Shown: positions 1-32,205 of the stretch, piece by piece | Numbering within the stretch: the first letter of the stretch is position 1 | Layout: each line of letters begins with the position of its first letter | Assembly: GCF_947179515.1 (NCBI RefSeq) | Contig: NC_067481.1 | Coordinates: forward strand, 27,608,086 to 27,672,085 | DNA length: 64,000 nucleotides | Direction of reading: 5' to 3' | From: Apodemus sylvaticus | Lineage: Eukaryota > Chordata > Mammalia > Rodentia > Muridae | The notes under the pieces: model-generated | Database searches by the model: none | Told to the model about the DNA's origin: nothing | What the model saw: only the letters and a program-made list of their open reading frames with translations | Made by a program: the position numbers and the translations under genes

Positions 1-3000
1 GGCACAAAGAGCTCAGAGGACAACCTAAGCCTCACAAGTGGTGTGTGACAGCTGGTTGACACTTTCTGGTGTCAACTGCTAAATTTTCAGGAATCTTAAG
101 AGCTAGCTGCTAAATAGCTATTATTAAGAATTAGATTAGCCGGGCGGTGGTGGCACACACCTGTAATCCCAGCACTCTGGGAGGGAGGTAGAGGTAGGCG
201 GATTTCTGAGTTCAAGGCCAGCCTAATCTACGGAGTGAGTTCCAGGACAGCCAGGGCTATACAGAGAAATCCTGTCTCGAAAAAAACCAAATCCAAAAAA
301 AAAAAAAAAAAAAGATTTAAAGAATTAAAGAATTGTATGACAATACACTTAGCAAAGACAATCAACATTCAAAATCTCTTCTCAATCATTTCTACTACAT
401 CTTACTACTGACTATGCACATGAGGTTGTTTGCATCTATGGTGTCAGTACAGGGAAGATTCTAGAAAAGGGCACAGAGCACATCTATTTCCTATTTCTCC
501 TATTCCTCCTATTTCCTATTAAGGTCACCTTGAAGATGTGAAGTTGGCCATGGTGAGAGATGCAGGCCATCCTGCATCCTGGCAAAGGGCTTCTGTATTT
601 AGGAGCTGAATAACATGCCTTTCATAGCACACCAGTGAACCAACCACTGGCCCATGAAAACATTTAAGGTGTGAAGCAAACTTTTTCTTGAAAGATAGGC
701 TGAAGAAGCACAGAAACGAGTCTTTAGGGATTCCTTCTCAAAAGAGTGCAGATTGAATCTGGCTGTTTTCTTTCTTGACTGAAAGATCCAGTTATTCTAC
801 AAACATGACTCTCACAACATCAGCCAACCACATGAACAACCTGTGCACCATTGCACACAAAAATAAATGTGTTCATTGACTTGGCTGAGCTATCGTCTTA
901 GGCGTTGGTTCTTCTCTTGTGCCAACAGTAGTTTGTACTCAATTTGTTGATTTATCCTTATTAGCCTTGGCTTCTGCCTCCATCACGGCTGAACGTGCTT
1001 TATGGTGGCCACTCCTCCTAACGCATGCGTCCTAGTCCTTAGTTCTAAGGCTCCTCTGCTTTACTCCATCGGTAGGGCAGAAATTCTATCCTCTATCCTA
1101 GAGCTAGCTCTCCCATTTACCCTCTTAGCGGCCCATGTTTTAGTCTCTGTTTTAGTCGCTTTGAGCACACATCTTCTCTTTCCTGGATGTCTGTTTTCTC
1201 TGATATGGAAAGACGAATTTCTTGGCCACCTCCTTCTTCAGTTTGGGAAGTCACCATTAAGATCTCTTCCCTGAGCATTAGTGGACAATTCCATGTTACC
1301 ACCAGGCCATGGTGGCTTTTCACCTTCTCTTTGGTCCTTGGGTCTAAGCACCAAATATTCTATTGCCCGCAGTTATTGGCTCTGGGCCAGGAGGTGTGAC
1401 CTTGAGGAAGTGACATCTCTACCTTCCCAGCTTACACAACTGGAATGAATGAGAGCCACAAGACAAACCAGCAAGTGCTCAGAATGCCCGTGACATCTGT
1501 CAGCTCCAGGTACATTCCTATACTGAAGTGGCATGTACTTTACCTTCATAATGTCTCTCCCCTAGAGTTGATCCCGTTCAATTCCTTAATCATTTCTGCT
1601 GCTTATATTGAATTCCCTCAAGTCTAGAATTCTTTTCTTTCTCAGAAATGAGCAAACAGTACTGCAGATGTCACTTCCTTCTCCAGCATTAGAGGATTTA
1701 CAGAGGGGGAGCCTCCACTACATTGCTAACGGTTTAGAGATCCCATCAGCCAACAACATTCAAGTTTCTGTTCTCGTCTGGAGGTCAGAGCTTCTGGTTC
1801 TCCCAGATCATTATCCCCAAGACTCATCTTCTACATCTGGTTTCTCACTCACTGTATCCAGGAGGCATTGCACCTATCGGGTCAAAGGTCTCCCAGTGGC
1901 ACAGTCACCTCTGAAATTAAAAGCAGGAAAGTATGGCTACCTTGTACATGCACGTACACAGCAGGCCGTGAGACTCACCTGAAGGTTTGATTAGTCAGCA
2001 AGCCATCAGAAATGAATCTAAAGGATGGAGGGCACAGTACGGCAAAAAGTCAGGAGACAAAGGAAACAAACGCACGGGCCCAGGCTGATTAAAAAGATAA
2101 TTGGTTGTGGAAAATAAGGTTGGGTTCTAGCCAAGAATTTGTCTTTGACAAAGGTATACAGAAAGCTGCAATGTGGCCACATCGCATGTTGATTTAGTAG
2201 TTCTTTTATAGGAGTTGAAGGGCCAGAACAAAGCTCCAGTCAGCTTCTCGTGCAGCCTGGGTGTTTGCTCTCAAACACAGACGCTGTTTCCCTTCATCTG
2301 CATGGGTTCATCCACTATGGAGATCCCATAATAGGCTGAAGCCACATTTAAAAAGGAACTATCAGAACACTGGTCCAGCCAGAGATCTTCTGGCCAGCCT
2401 GCCGTAGGATCTTCATGTTCCTGGCTGGAATTAAAACAGAAAAGAAAAAAGCGGCAGTAGCTCTCTGACAGCTGAAGGCCAGCAGCCTTATCAGTGAGAA
2501 GGGAAAGAGGGATGTTTCTTTCCTAAATTGTTCAAACCTATAAAGGTCTCCAAGCTGCCTAATAGCAACAGACAGGTTTAATCTCCACATAGGAAATGGG
2601 AAAAAAAAAATCTTCCCCCATGGATGGTCAGATATGAGGCAGAGGCTGACCACAGGGAGGTGGGGAGATGGGACATTGCCAGATATTCTATTTGGCCCCC
2701 AAACGACAACTCCAAAGGTTCTGTGGAACTACTTGTCTGAAATATTGTTTTGATAAATAAGCCATATCCTTGTGGAATTGCAATCTCCAACTGTTCCACT
2801 GGCACGGACATCTCTGCAGTGACAGCACATGCCCCAGATTGTGGAGTTAACTTGAATTAAATTTCAGATGTGGGGGAGCTAAGGGAAGAGGTGGTGGCAG
2901 TGGGAGGTTTATGAACAGTATGCTGGGGCTCTGATGTTGTCGTAACCAGATGGCTTCAACTGTATCATTTAAACAAAAACAAACATGGCCAGAAAGAATG

Positions 3001-4039
3001 CGATAACAGGAGAAGCGTTGGGCCACTTCATCTATACCTGAAATTCCACCAGTTTCTGAGGCACAGTGAAGTTCATGCTGGAAATTCTACAAGTATGGAA
3101 AATCCCAGAACAGACCTTTATCCTGCCAAAAGCCAGATGTCAGGACAGCTCCCTTCCTGAAAGCGCTTGCTCCGAGTCTTCCATCTTCAACCCCAGGCTG
3201 CGAGTGAGGGAAGTTGAGGGGAGCAAACCTGCTCCGCCCTGCTGGGTGCTCTGAGGCCCAGCCAGCGAGGCACCTTCCAGGAGCTTTGTTCTTACTATTC
3301 CCAGAGGAAGCAGGCTTCACTTCCAATTTCGTACCTAAGCACTCCAGAAATGGAACTTCCCCCATTCCTTATGTAATCGTCAGGATGTGACATTAGATGA
3401 GCTAGGGCTCAGTACTCGTGTGACCTTAGGCATGCGCCTCCCTCGGGTTTCACTGTTTCCAGCTACAGACCAGCACCACCTATCACCTGTCCAAACAAAC
3501 TCCCTGAGAGGTCAGAAGGTTTGAAAAGGACCCTATAGATGAAGGTCTGCTGAGGACTGAGAATTACAGAACCAACACAGGGGCAGCACGGGCAGAGGAG
3601 AGGCTGTATCCACCTGTATCACTATGTCTATGCATCAATTTGGAAGTGGGGGCCGAAGTGCCAGTGGCCAGCAGCCAGTACGCAGGGAAGCAGACACTTC
3701 CTTTCCCAGGAGGACACTGGGAAGCACCACAGAGAACAAGAAACAAGTCCCACTGGTGTACAAACTGCTGCTCGCCCACACATACCCAACCAATAGTAGG
3801 TAGACAGTGAAAACCAGAAAATTAGCCAAGAGTAAAGTCACTGAAAGACAATGGCATGTGAAAAGGGTTGAAGCTCCGTCTAAGGGTAAATAATGCAACC
3901 TTGGCCAAACAATGCATGTTTTTAGTGTGTTCCTCTATCTGACTGGTGCTGTAACGCTTGGAACCCCACCGCACTCTTGTGAGCTCACTGGAAGTTAACA
4001 CCTTAGCTTTTCCAGAAATACATCAGTCAATGACAGGAC
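1..4039. other. Sequence downstream of Spop
   Basis: No gene recognised. It contains one B1 (139-313). Patches at about 1385-1450 and 3375-3480 resemble the 'gtgaccttgggcaagt' core of MIR but are weak. Short ORFs here have no recognisable motifs. Confidence 0.6.
139..313 (+). mobile_element. B1 SINE
   Basis: Full-length 7SL-derived B1 with head gccgggcggtggtggc, the internal gaggcagaggcagg-like motif and an A-rich tail ending at 313. Confidence 0.93.
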
Positions 4040-4067
4040 CCAGAAGACACAACAATTTCCCTTTATT
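4030..4067 (-). terminator. Likely Spop poly(A) signal and downstream element
   Basis: TTTATT at 4062-4067 on the plus strand reads AATAAA on the gene strand. It is followed within about 20 nt by a GU-rich stretch (gttgtgtcttctggg), the expected arrangement for mammalian cleavage. Inference only, without transcript data. Confidence 0.6.
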
Positions 4068-4676
4068 TAATCTCCATATTCATGTCCCCTAGATTTTTTT
4101 TTTTTATTTTGTTAGGAGAAAGGAAGTTTGGGATTAGGTGTTAACACACAGGGTGCAGAAGTGCCCGCTACAATTGCTTGCCTTGGTAGAGCAGGACCTG
4201 GTCCCAGACTCTCCCCAGGACACAGTTGGCAGATCCTCAAGGAGGACAAAAGCCTGGCAGATGCTTGAGACTATGGAGAATAAAGAAATCCCTACTGCTT
4301 CTTAGACATTTTAACATAATCCCTGCAAGATGAAGATCAAACCAGGGCTTTGAAATCTCACAGGCAAGAAACTCACACCCAAGAGACAAACCAAGTGAAT
4401 GAGACAAAAGACCAGAGATACCACACAGTACAAAATAGTAATTATTTATATTTTCAAAAAGAAAAAGTTAACATTTGGAAGTCTCCCCTTTGGAAGAGGG
4501 GCTAATCAGAAGTGATAGGACCGGCTCCTATGCAGGCGACAAGTCAGGTACAAACGGCCAGGCCAACTGGGCTGGGATTTTTTTCACATAGCAATAATAA
4601 TAAAATTTCCTTTTCTCTTCTTTTTGTTTTATGTATTTTCTGGATTTGTTTTTCCTCCTCCTCCTCCTCCTCCTCC

Positions 4677-4767
<91 letters not shown>

Positions 4768-5614
4768 TAGAAAAAGGGAAGGGAAGAAAAAATAAAAGAG
4801 AAAAATGCCCCCCCCAAAAAATCCATTTTCCACGATATCTAAAAAACAGAACCATAGTTTTTATCAAGACCGTATGAATTCTGGATGAATTATTGTTTTT
4901 CCAGTTTTTTTTAACACCAATAAGGATTTTTACAGAAGCCATTACTGCCAAGCACTCATTTTCCAGATCAGATGACCCCCCCCCTGCCATCACACAGCAC
5001 TTCTCATAAGAGGATAAAAGGACAGGCTTGTTCTTGCAAACAGTAAGTGCTAACGAGAGAGCTCTTCTGATACTTGGATGGTAGTGAGAAGTTTTCACAA
5101 ATATCCACAGTTGGAAGGACTAAAATTTGCTTCTTTCAACATAAATACTACTGGAATCCACAAACTGATTTTTGGGGGAAAAAAAACTTTCTTCTTTCCT
5201 TTTTCCATCTCTTAAAATAAATGTCCATTTGTTTCTGCTTTTTTTCCATTCTGCTCCAGGCACCTGGCGATCTGCTCTGCTTGGTCGGATGCACGTTTCT
5301 CTGAAGTACCACTGCTGGGGTGTGCTTGGGGCCAGCGCCTAAGCTGAGTCCCAGTGTCAAACTTGGTTGGGCCAAAGGGCACATGGTGACAGAGCAACAG
5401 GGTTTCATTAGGTTGAGTGGCCCGGGTCCTGGGCCCTTCCCTCCCCCAGTTCCCCTAAGTTATTTAGTGCTGTTTTAAAGTCTGGGTCACGGTGCAGTCC
5501 TTCCCCTGACACACAGTAGAAGCTCACAGACTGCGCTGTCTACCTGGTAGTCAGTGGCAGCAATCGTGGCTGCTGCTTCTGGAAAATAACTGGCGTCTCC
5601 CAACCGGCAGGATC
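4040..5614 (-). other. Spop: Spop 3' UTR
   Basis: About 1.57 kb from the stop codon to the inferred cleavage site. The mRNA-sense strand is rich in A and purines and contains a (GA)n run complementary to 4681-4767, preceded in the genome (lower coordinates) by a (GGA)n stretch. No SINE interrupts it. The 3' boundary is inferred from the AATAAA at 4062-4067 and a GU-rich stretch just after it; a second AATAAA-containing A-rich run at about 4095-4111 could be an alternative end or an internal-priming site. Confidence 0.65.
4650..4768. repeat. (CCT)n(TC)n tract in the Spop 3' UTR
   Basis: CCT triplets at about 4654-4678 run into about 43 TC units, with a single TTT interruption near 4751. In the mRNA this reads as (GA)n then (GGA)n. 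Confidence 0.97.
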
Positions 5615-26467
<20,853 letters not shown>

Positions 26468-26763
26468 CTGGTAAGACCCAATAATTAAAAAGATTTATTA
26501 GACTTTAAAAATTGATTACTTTAATGTTACATCTCAGCTTCTCAGTTTTAAAATTCTGCTCTCACAGAATCCATCCCAACTGCAGTCTCGTCCTCCCCAC
26601 CCCCACCCCCCTTGCCCATCCTACCTCTCCCTTCCCTCTACTATCCTATGATTTGTTTAATCTTCGATGAGACTGGAAACTTTGTGGCCTGTTGAAATGT
26701 TCTATCCTGATTTAAAAATTAACTTCAGAGAAGACCATGTAGTCTCCTGGGCAAAATTATATT

Positions 26764-26935
26764 ATTGTCCAGGCATGGTGGCTTACACCTCTAATCCTCT
26801 AATCCCAACACTCAGGAGGCAGACTAAGGTGGATCTCTGTGAATCAGAGCCCTGCACAGCAAGTTCCAGGCCAGCTAGTGTCATATGAAACCCTGTCTCA
26901 AATAAATGAACTGAATAAATAAAATTCAATTACTG
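26764..26935 (+). mobile_element. B1 SINE, diverged
   Basis: ccaggcatggtggcttacac...caaataaatgaactg. It carries a small duplication (cctctaatcctctaatcc). Confidence 0.82.
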
Positions 26936-27027
26936 TGCCTTGCCCTTGGGCATAATATTCAACATTTTTAAAAAACAAGCAAGCAAGCAAGCAAACAAAC
27001 AAACAAACACAACAAAGAAAAACCCAG

Positions 27028-27170
27028 CTGGGCAGGGTGGCACACACACCTTTAATCCCAGCACTTGGAAACAGAGGCTGGTGGATCTCTTGAATTTGAG
27101 GCCAAACTAGTCTATACAGCCAGTATCAAGCCAACATATGCTACAGAGTGAAATAAAACAACAAAAAGAG
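27028..27170 (+). mobile_element. B1 SINE
   Basis: agctgggcagggtggcacacac...cagcacttgg. The right half is diverged and the A-rich tail was the target of the next B1. Confidence 0.85.
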
Positions 27171-27174
27171 ACAA

Positions 27175-27318
27175 ACTAGCTAGGTATGGCAGTGCACACC
27201 TTTAATCCTAGCATTTGGGAAGCAGAAGTAGACAGATCTCTGTGTGTTCAAGGCCAGTCTGGTCTACAGGGTGAATTACAGCATGGCCAAGGCTACACAG
27301 TGAAACCCTGTCTGGAAA
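27175..27318 (+). mobile_element. B1 SINE inserted in a B1 tail, 15-bp TSD
   Basis: Flanked by perfect copies of aacaaaaagagacaa at 27160-27174 and 27319-27333. The left copy belongs to the tail of the preceding B1. Confidence 0.92.
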
Positions 27319-27689
27319 AACAAAAAGAGACAAGCTTAACTAAAGGCTATATTAAAGTAGATTTATAAAAGGCTGCTTGACAAACAGATAACATGGTTAA
27401 TACTAGATACCTCCTCGTCACCAGAACCCGTCACCAGAACCTGCTCTGAGGACACAAACACTGTACTCCCATTGAAAATGACCTTGGCACCTTCCCCTCC
27501 AGTTTTCCTGGTCTCCAGTGCCTCCCTACAAACTTAAGAACAGCCTTCTGTTCCACTCCTCTGCCAGCTGCTCTCTTAAAGGGCAGCGTTTTTACACCTC
27601 CCTTAGATGTGTTCCTTTCTCTGCAACATCAAGTCAAATTTTCACCTGACTTTGTGCATTTTTCTTGCTTTCTCTGCAATAGCTCCTCA

Positions 27690-27811
27690 ATCTCTTTTCT
27701 TTTCTTTTCTTTTCTTTTCTTTTCTTTTCTTTTCTTTTCTTTTCTTTCCTTTCCTTCCCCTTCCCTTTCCCTTCCTTTCCCTTCCCTTCCCTTCCCTTCC
27801 TTTCCTTTCCC
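27690..27811. repeat. (TTTTC)n and C-rich pyrimidine tract
   Basis: About nine TTTTC units passing into TTTCC, CCCTTT and CCCTT variants: a pure pyrimidine strand of about 120 nt. Confidence 0.95.
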
Positions 27812-28124
27812 ATTCTCTCACCTCCCTCTGCCTTCAGCGCACAGGTATGAAAAGCAAGCACCACCATAAATTCCTCAATTTTTTTTTATTGGACCTTCTT
27901 TGTTCACTATCACGCCCCATAGTTTAATTTTCAATCATTTTCTCAATTTACGTTCTTATGGAGATCAATCATTTCAACAATATCAACTTACAGTCAGTAC
28001 ACAAACATTTCCAAGACTCTCTATACCTTTCTCACAGCTCCAGCCCCCTTTCAAATAGATGCTACACACCTTGATGGGATGTAACATAACAAATAAAATC
28101 CAACTCAAAATTATTTTTAAAAAG

Positions 28125-28310
28125 TTAAGTGGTAGACTAGCTTAACAGCTCTGCAGAAAAAGGTGCTTGCCATCAAGCCTACTGACCCTGGAACCCAAAG
28201 TCGAAGGAATGAGCCAAGCCCTACAAACTGTTCTCAGACAACATGTGTGCTGTGGCATATGCATGACACCCTCACAAAATAAAGTAAATGTAACAAAAAT
28301 TTTAAAAATG
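28125..28310 (+). mobile_element. B3-like SINE, old
   Basis: gcttgccatcaagcctactgaccctgg...cctcacaaaataaagtaaatg. Confidence 0.65.
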
Positions 28311-28317
28311 TAAGCTA

Positions 28318-28475
28318 AGCCAGATATGCTAGTATATAACTGAATCCTAGCATTTGGGAGTCAGAAGCAGCAGATCTCTGTGAGTTCAAGGCTAACTTGG
28401 TCGACATTGAAAATTATAGGCCAGTCATAGCTAAACAATGAGACTCTGTCTCTCAAAACAAACAAACAAACAAAC
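28318..28475 (+). mobile_element. B1 SINE, diverged
   Basis: gccagatatgctagtatat...gagttcaaggctaactt...gactctgtctctc, then (AAAC)n. Confidence 0.82.
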
Positions 28476-28649
28476 AAATAAAGTAAGTCAAAGGATGCAC
28501 AGTTGCAGAGATATAGAACAGACAAAGAAACGCTCATACTGCTGGTGAGACAGTAGATCAAGAATTATACTGTGTGTGTAGGAATTTGGTCATATCTAGC
28601 AAAGTTACACATACCACAGAACTTAGCACTCCCACTTTGAACAGAATGC

Positions 28650-28832
28650 ATACTGCAGCAGGGATTTCCAAGTTTGGAAGGCAACAGAATTACCTCTTAA
28701 GAATGTTGATCCTACCCCTAAGCTTCTGAGTCAGCAGTTTGGGATGGGCCTAAGAAACTACATTTCTAGCAAGGTCCCTGGTAATCGTGCTGTGCTAGTC
28801 CTGGAGCCACAGTAAGAACCACTACCCTAGAG
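28650..28832 (+). mobile_element. MER5-like hAT DNA transposon remnant
   Basis: ggcaacagaattacctctt...cccctaagcttctgagtcag...aaactacatttctagcaaggtccc matches the layout of MER5A/B (hAT-Charlie). An ancient, immobile copy older than rodents, by family knowledge. Confidence 0.7.
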
Positions 28833-28952
28833 AAATTCTGCACTCGTGCACATGTTACCACATGTACCAACATGTGGTATGCACAGAGTACCAATGTGAC
28901 ACTGTAGCAGGAAAACGCTAGAAAGAAAGTAAAAACACTTTAGTAAGTAACA

Positions 28953-30932
28953 GGTAAGCAAACCGGGTTATCACTATTTGCAGATGATATGATCGTATAC
29001 TTAAGTGACCCTAAAAACTCTACTAGAGAACTCCTACAGCTGATAAACAACTTCAGCAAAGTGGCTGGCTACAAAATCAACGCAAACAAATCAGTAGCCT
29101 TTATATATTCAAAGGATAAGCAGACTGAGAAAGAAATTAGGGAAATGACCCCCTTCACAATAGTTAGAAACAGCATAAAGTATCTTGGGGTGACTCTAAC
29201 CAAACAAGTGAAAGACCTATATGACAAGAACTTCAGATCTCTGAAGAAGGAAATTGAAGAAGATCTCAGAAAATGGAAAAAACTTCCATGCTCGTGGATT
29301 GGCAGGATTAATATAGTTAAAATGGCCATCTTGCCAAAGGCAATCTACAGATTCAATGCTATTCCCATAAAAATCCCAACCCAGTTCTTCATAGAGCTAG
29401 AAAGAGCAATTCTCAAATTCATCTGGAATAACAAAAAACCCAGGATAGCTAAAACTATTCTCAACAGTAAAAGAACTTCAGGGGGATTCAATATCCCAGA
29501 CTTTAAACTCTACTACAGAGCAATAGTGATAAAAACTGCATGGTATTGGTACAATATCAGGCAAGCGGATCAATGGAATAAGATTGAAGACCCAGAAATG
29601 AACCAACAAACCTATAGTCACTTGGTCTTCGACAAAGGAGCTGAAAGCATCCAGTGGAAAAAAGATAGTCTTTTCAACAAATGGTGCTGGTTCAATTGGA
29701 GGTCAGCATGCAGAAGAATGCACAACGATTCATTCTTATCTCCTTGTACCAAGCTCAACTCCAAATGGATCAAGGACCTCCACATAAAACCTGACACACT
29801 GAAACTAATCGAAAAGAAACTGGGGAAGACCCTGGAGGACATGGGCACAGGGGAAAAGTTCCTGAATAGAACACCAATAGCTTATGCTCTTAAGATCAAG
29901 AATTGACAAATGGGACCTCATAAAACTACAAAGTTTCTGTAAGGCAAAGGACACCGTCAAAAGGACAAAACGTCAACCAACAGACTGGGAAAGATCTTCA
30001 CCAACCCTAAATCCAACAGAGGGCTAATATCTAATATATACAAAGAACTCAAGAAAGTAGAACCCAGAGAACCAAATAACCCCATTAAAAAGTGGGGTAC
30101 GGAGCTAAACAAAGAATTTTCACATGAAGAACTTCGGAGAGCTGAGAAACACCTTAAGAAATGTTCAACATCATTAATCATTAGGGAAATGCAAATCAAA
30201 ACAACCCTGAGATTTCACCTCACACCAGTCAGAATGGCTAAGGTCAAAAACTCAGGAGACAGCAGGTGTTGGTGAGGATGTGGAGAAAGAGGAACACTCC
30301 TCCACTGCTGGTGGGATTGCAAGATGGTGCAACCACTATGGAAATCAGTCTGGCGGTTCCTCAGAAAACTGGGCATGTCACTTCCTGAGGACCCTGTTAT
30401 ACCACTATTGGGCATATACCCAGAGGATTCTTCAGCATGCAATAAGGACACATGCTTCACTATGTTCATAGCAGCCCTATTTGTAGTAGCCAGAAGCTAG
30501 AAAGAACCTAGGTGTCCTTCAACGGAGGAATGGATACAAAAAATGTGGTATATTTACACAATGGAGTACTATTCAGCCATTAGAAACAATGAATTCATGA
30601 AATTCTTAGACAAATGGATGGAGCTGGAGAACATCATACTAAGTGAGGTAACCCAGTCTCAAAAGATCAATCATGGTATGCACTCACTGATAAGTGGATA
30701 TTAGCCTAGAAACTTTGAATACCCAGGACATAATCCACAAATTAAATGATGTCCAAAAAGAATGGAGGAGTGGCCCCTGGTTCTGGAAAGACTCAGTGCA
30801 AGAGTATAGGGGAATTCCAGAACAGGGAAGTGGGAAGGGGTGGATGGAAGAATAGGGGGACAGAAGAAGGCTTATGAGACTTGCGGGGAGTGGGGACCCA
30901 GAAAAGAGGAAATCATTTGCAATGTAAATAAA
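28953..30932 (+). mobile_element. 5'-truncated L1 (L1Md/Lx type) with ORF2 3' part and 3' UTR
   Basis: The sequence enters ORF2 just upstream of the reverse-transcriptase FADD motif (28977-28988, followed by M at 28989). It stays open for 305 codons, then hits a stop at about 29904-29906 after an apparent one-base insertion in gctcttaagatc. ORF2-like C-terminal sequence continues in another frame to the usual stop region near 30702, followed by the G-rich L1 3' UTR and an AATAAA at 30927-30932. ORF1, the endonuclease and most of the RT domain are absent. It is a dead, sense-to-plus copy, antisense to Spop. Confidence 0.95.
28989..29906 (+). pseudogene. L1 ORF2 fragment (RT thumb and C-terminal region)
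   Basis: A 305-codon open frame with FADDM immediately upstream and the familiar [24 protein letters not shown] text after it. It is the longest ORF in the window but lacks the N-terminal half of ORF2. No start context or promoter makes it a gene; the ATG is only the M of FADDM. Confidence 0.93.
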
Positions 30933-30980
30933 AGAAAGAAAGAAAGAAAGAAAGGAAGGAAGGAAGGAAGGAAGGAAGGA

Positions 30981-31076
<96 letters not shown>

Positions 31077-31079
31077 AAA
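30933..31079. repeat. (GAAA)n(GGAA)n at the L1 tail
   Basis: GAAA units, then about 7 GGAA units, then about 25 further GAAA units: a purine-only strand, evidently expanded from the L1 poly(A) tail. Confidence 0.97.
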
Positions 31080-31289
31080 AGTTTATGGGAAAAAAAATAA
31101 CAACTAGATCTGTTACACCATGATCATCAAACAGTGTGGTACATTATTTCTGCAAATATAAGTATTGATACAGATAAAGACATATTGTGAAAGCAAAACA
31201 AGAATAACAAAGACATGGCAAATTGTTACCAGGAGAACTGAGATTAGAAAAGAAGAGAAGACACTTTAACTTTGTCGCTCATGTTTTTG

Positions 31290-31480
31290 TTCTTAAGGAT
31301 TTATTTTTATTTTATGTATACCGGTATTTTGCCTTATATATGTATGTGTGCATATATGTGCCTAGTGCCCTGAAGAGGGCCTGAAGAAAACCTTGGAGCT
31401 GAGTTACGAAAGTTGCTATGTGGGTACAGGGACTTGAACCCAGGTCCTCTGAAGAGCAGCCTACAGAGGGCTCTCTGATG
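31290..31480 (-). mobile_element. B3 SINE, antisense
   Basis: aaggatttatttttattttatg...cctgaagagggcctgaag...gacttgaacccaggtcctctg. Confidence 0.82.
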
Positions 31481-31599
31481 TTTACTTTATAATAAGGGTG
31501 ATAGAAAACAAATAAAACAATACAAATCTTAAAGATAACAGCTGCTTGAGTACCTACTATTGCTTTATTTAAGTGAAACGGTTTGGCTTAAGTAATTTT

Positions 31600-31800
31600 T
31601 AAAATGATGACTATGTGTGTGTATTATGTGTGTGTGAGCACATGCCATGTTATGTATGTGAAGTTAGAGGACAACACTTTACTCTTTAGCGTTAGTTTTC
31701 TCTTCTCCCTTTTATATAGATTTCAAGGACTCAATTCAGGGAGTCAGGCTTACATGGTAAGGAAGTGCTTTACCTCCTGGGCTATCTCACCAATATGGTG
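31600..31800 (-). mobile_element. B3-like SINE, antisense, old
   Basis: gtgaagttagaggacaacac...ctcaattcagggagtcaggctt...cctgggctatctcacc. Confidence 0.68.
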
Positions 31801-31957
31801 CTGTCTGTCCTCTTAGCCTGGCTACTTGAAAGCTGTAAAACAAAATCTTTTGACTCATCTCCTAAAATGACATGCTTATATTCCTGCTCTATAAGCATTG
31901 CTTTATATGTAATCACACATTCATTCTATGTTAGTTTCAATTCCATGCATTTTATGA

Positions 31958-31984
31958 GTATGAGTATGTGTATGTGTATGAGTA

Positions 31985-32033
<49 letters not shown>

Positions 32034-32042
32034 GTATATATA
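31958..32042. repeat. (TATGTG)n hexanucleotide repeat
   Basis: About 13 TATGTG/TATGAG units, then (TA)n. Confidence 0.95.
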
Positions 32043-32205
32043 TGGCTGTCCCGAATCCCTAAGCTCCAGGGATCCTGCCTCCACAGTGCTGTGATTACAG
32101 ACATTACCACATCCAAGGCTTTTCATGGGTGCTGGGGACCAGAACTCAGGCCTTTATGTTTACATGCATGTTTACTGACTAAGCTGTCTCCCAAGCATTT
32201 TTTCA
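32043..32205 (-). mobile_element. SINE remnant, antisense (B4/B3-like)
   Basis: ctgtgattacagacattacc...gctggggaccagaactcagg...ctgactaagctgtctccc. Confidence 0.55.

Noticed and set aside
1002..1982. Cluster of short ORFs downstream of Spop that might be a neighbouring gene
   Set aside because: No motif, no splice-compatible chain, and faint MIR-like text in part; nothing supports a gene.
4512..5098. ORFs of 101-184 codons with long Ser-Leu or Arg-Glu repeats
   Set aside because: They are translations of the (TC)n/(GA)n microsatellite in the Spop 3' UTR.
27607..27927. ORFs with Phe/Leu/Ser or Lys/Glu repeats
   Set aside because: Created by the TTTTC pyrimidine tract; no gene evidence.
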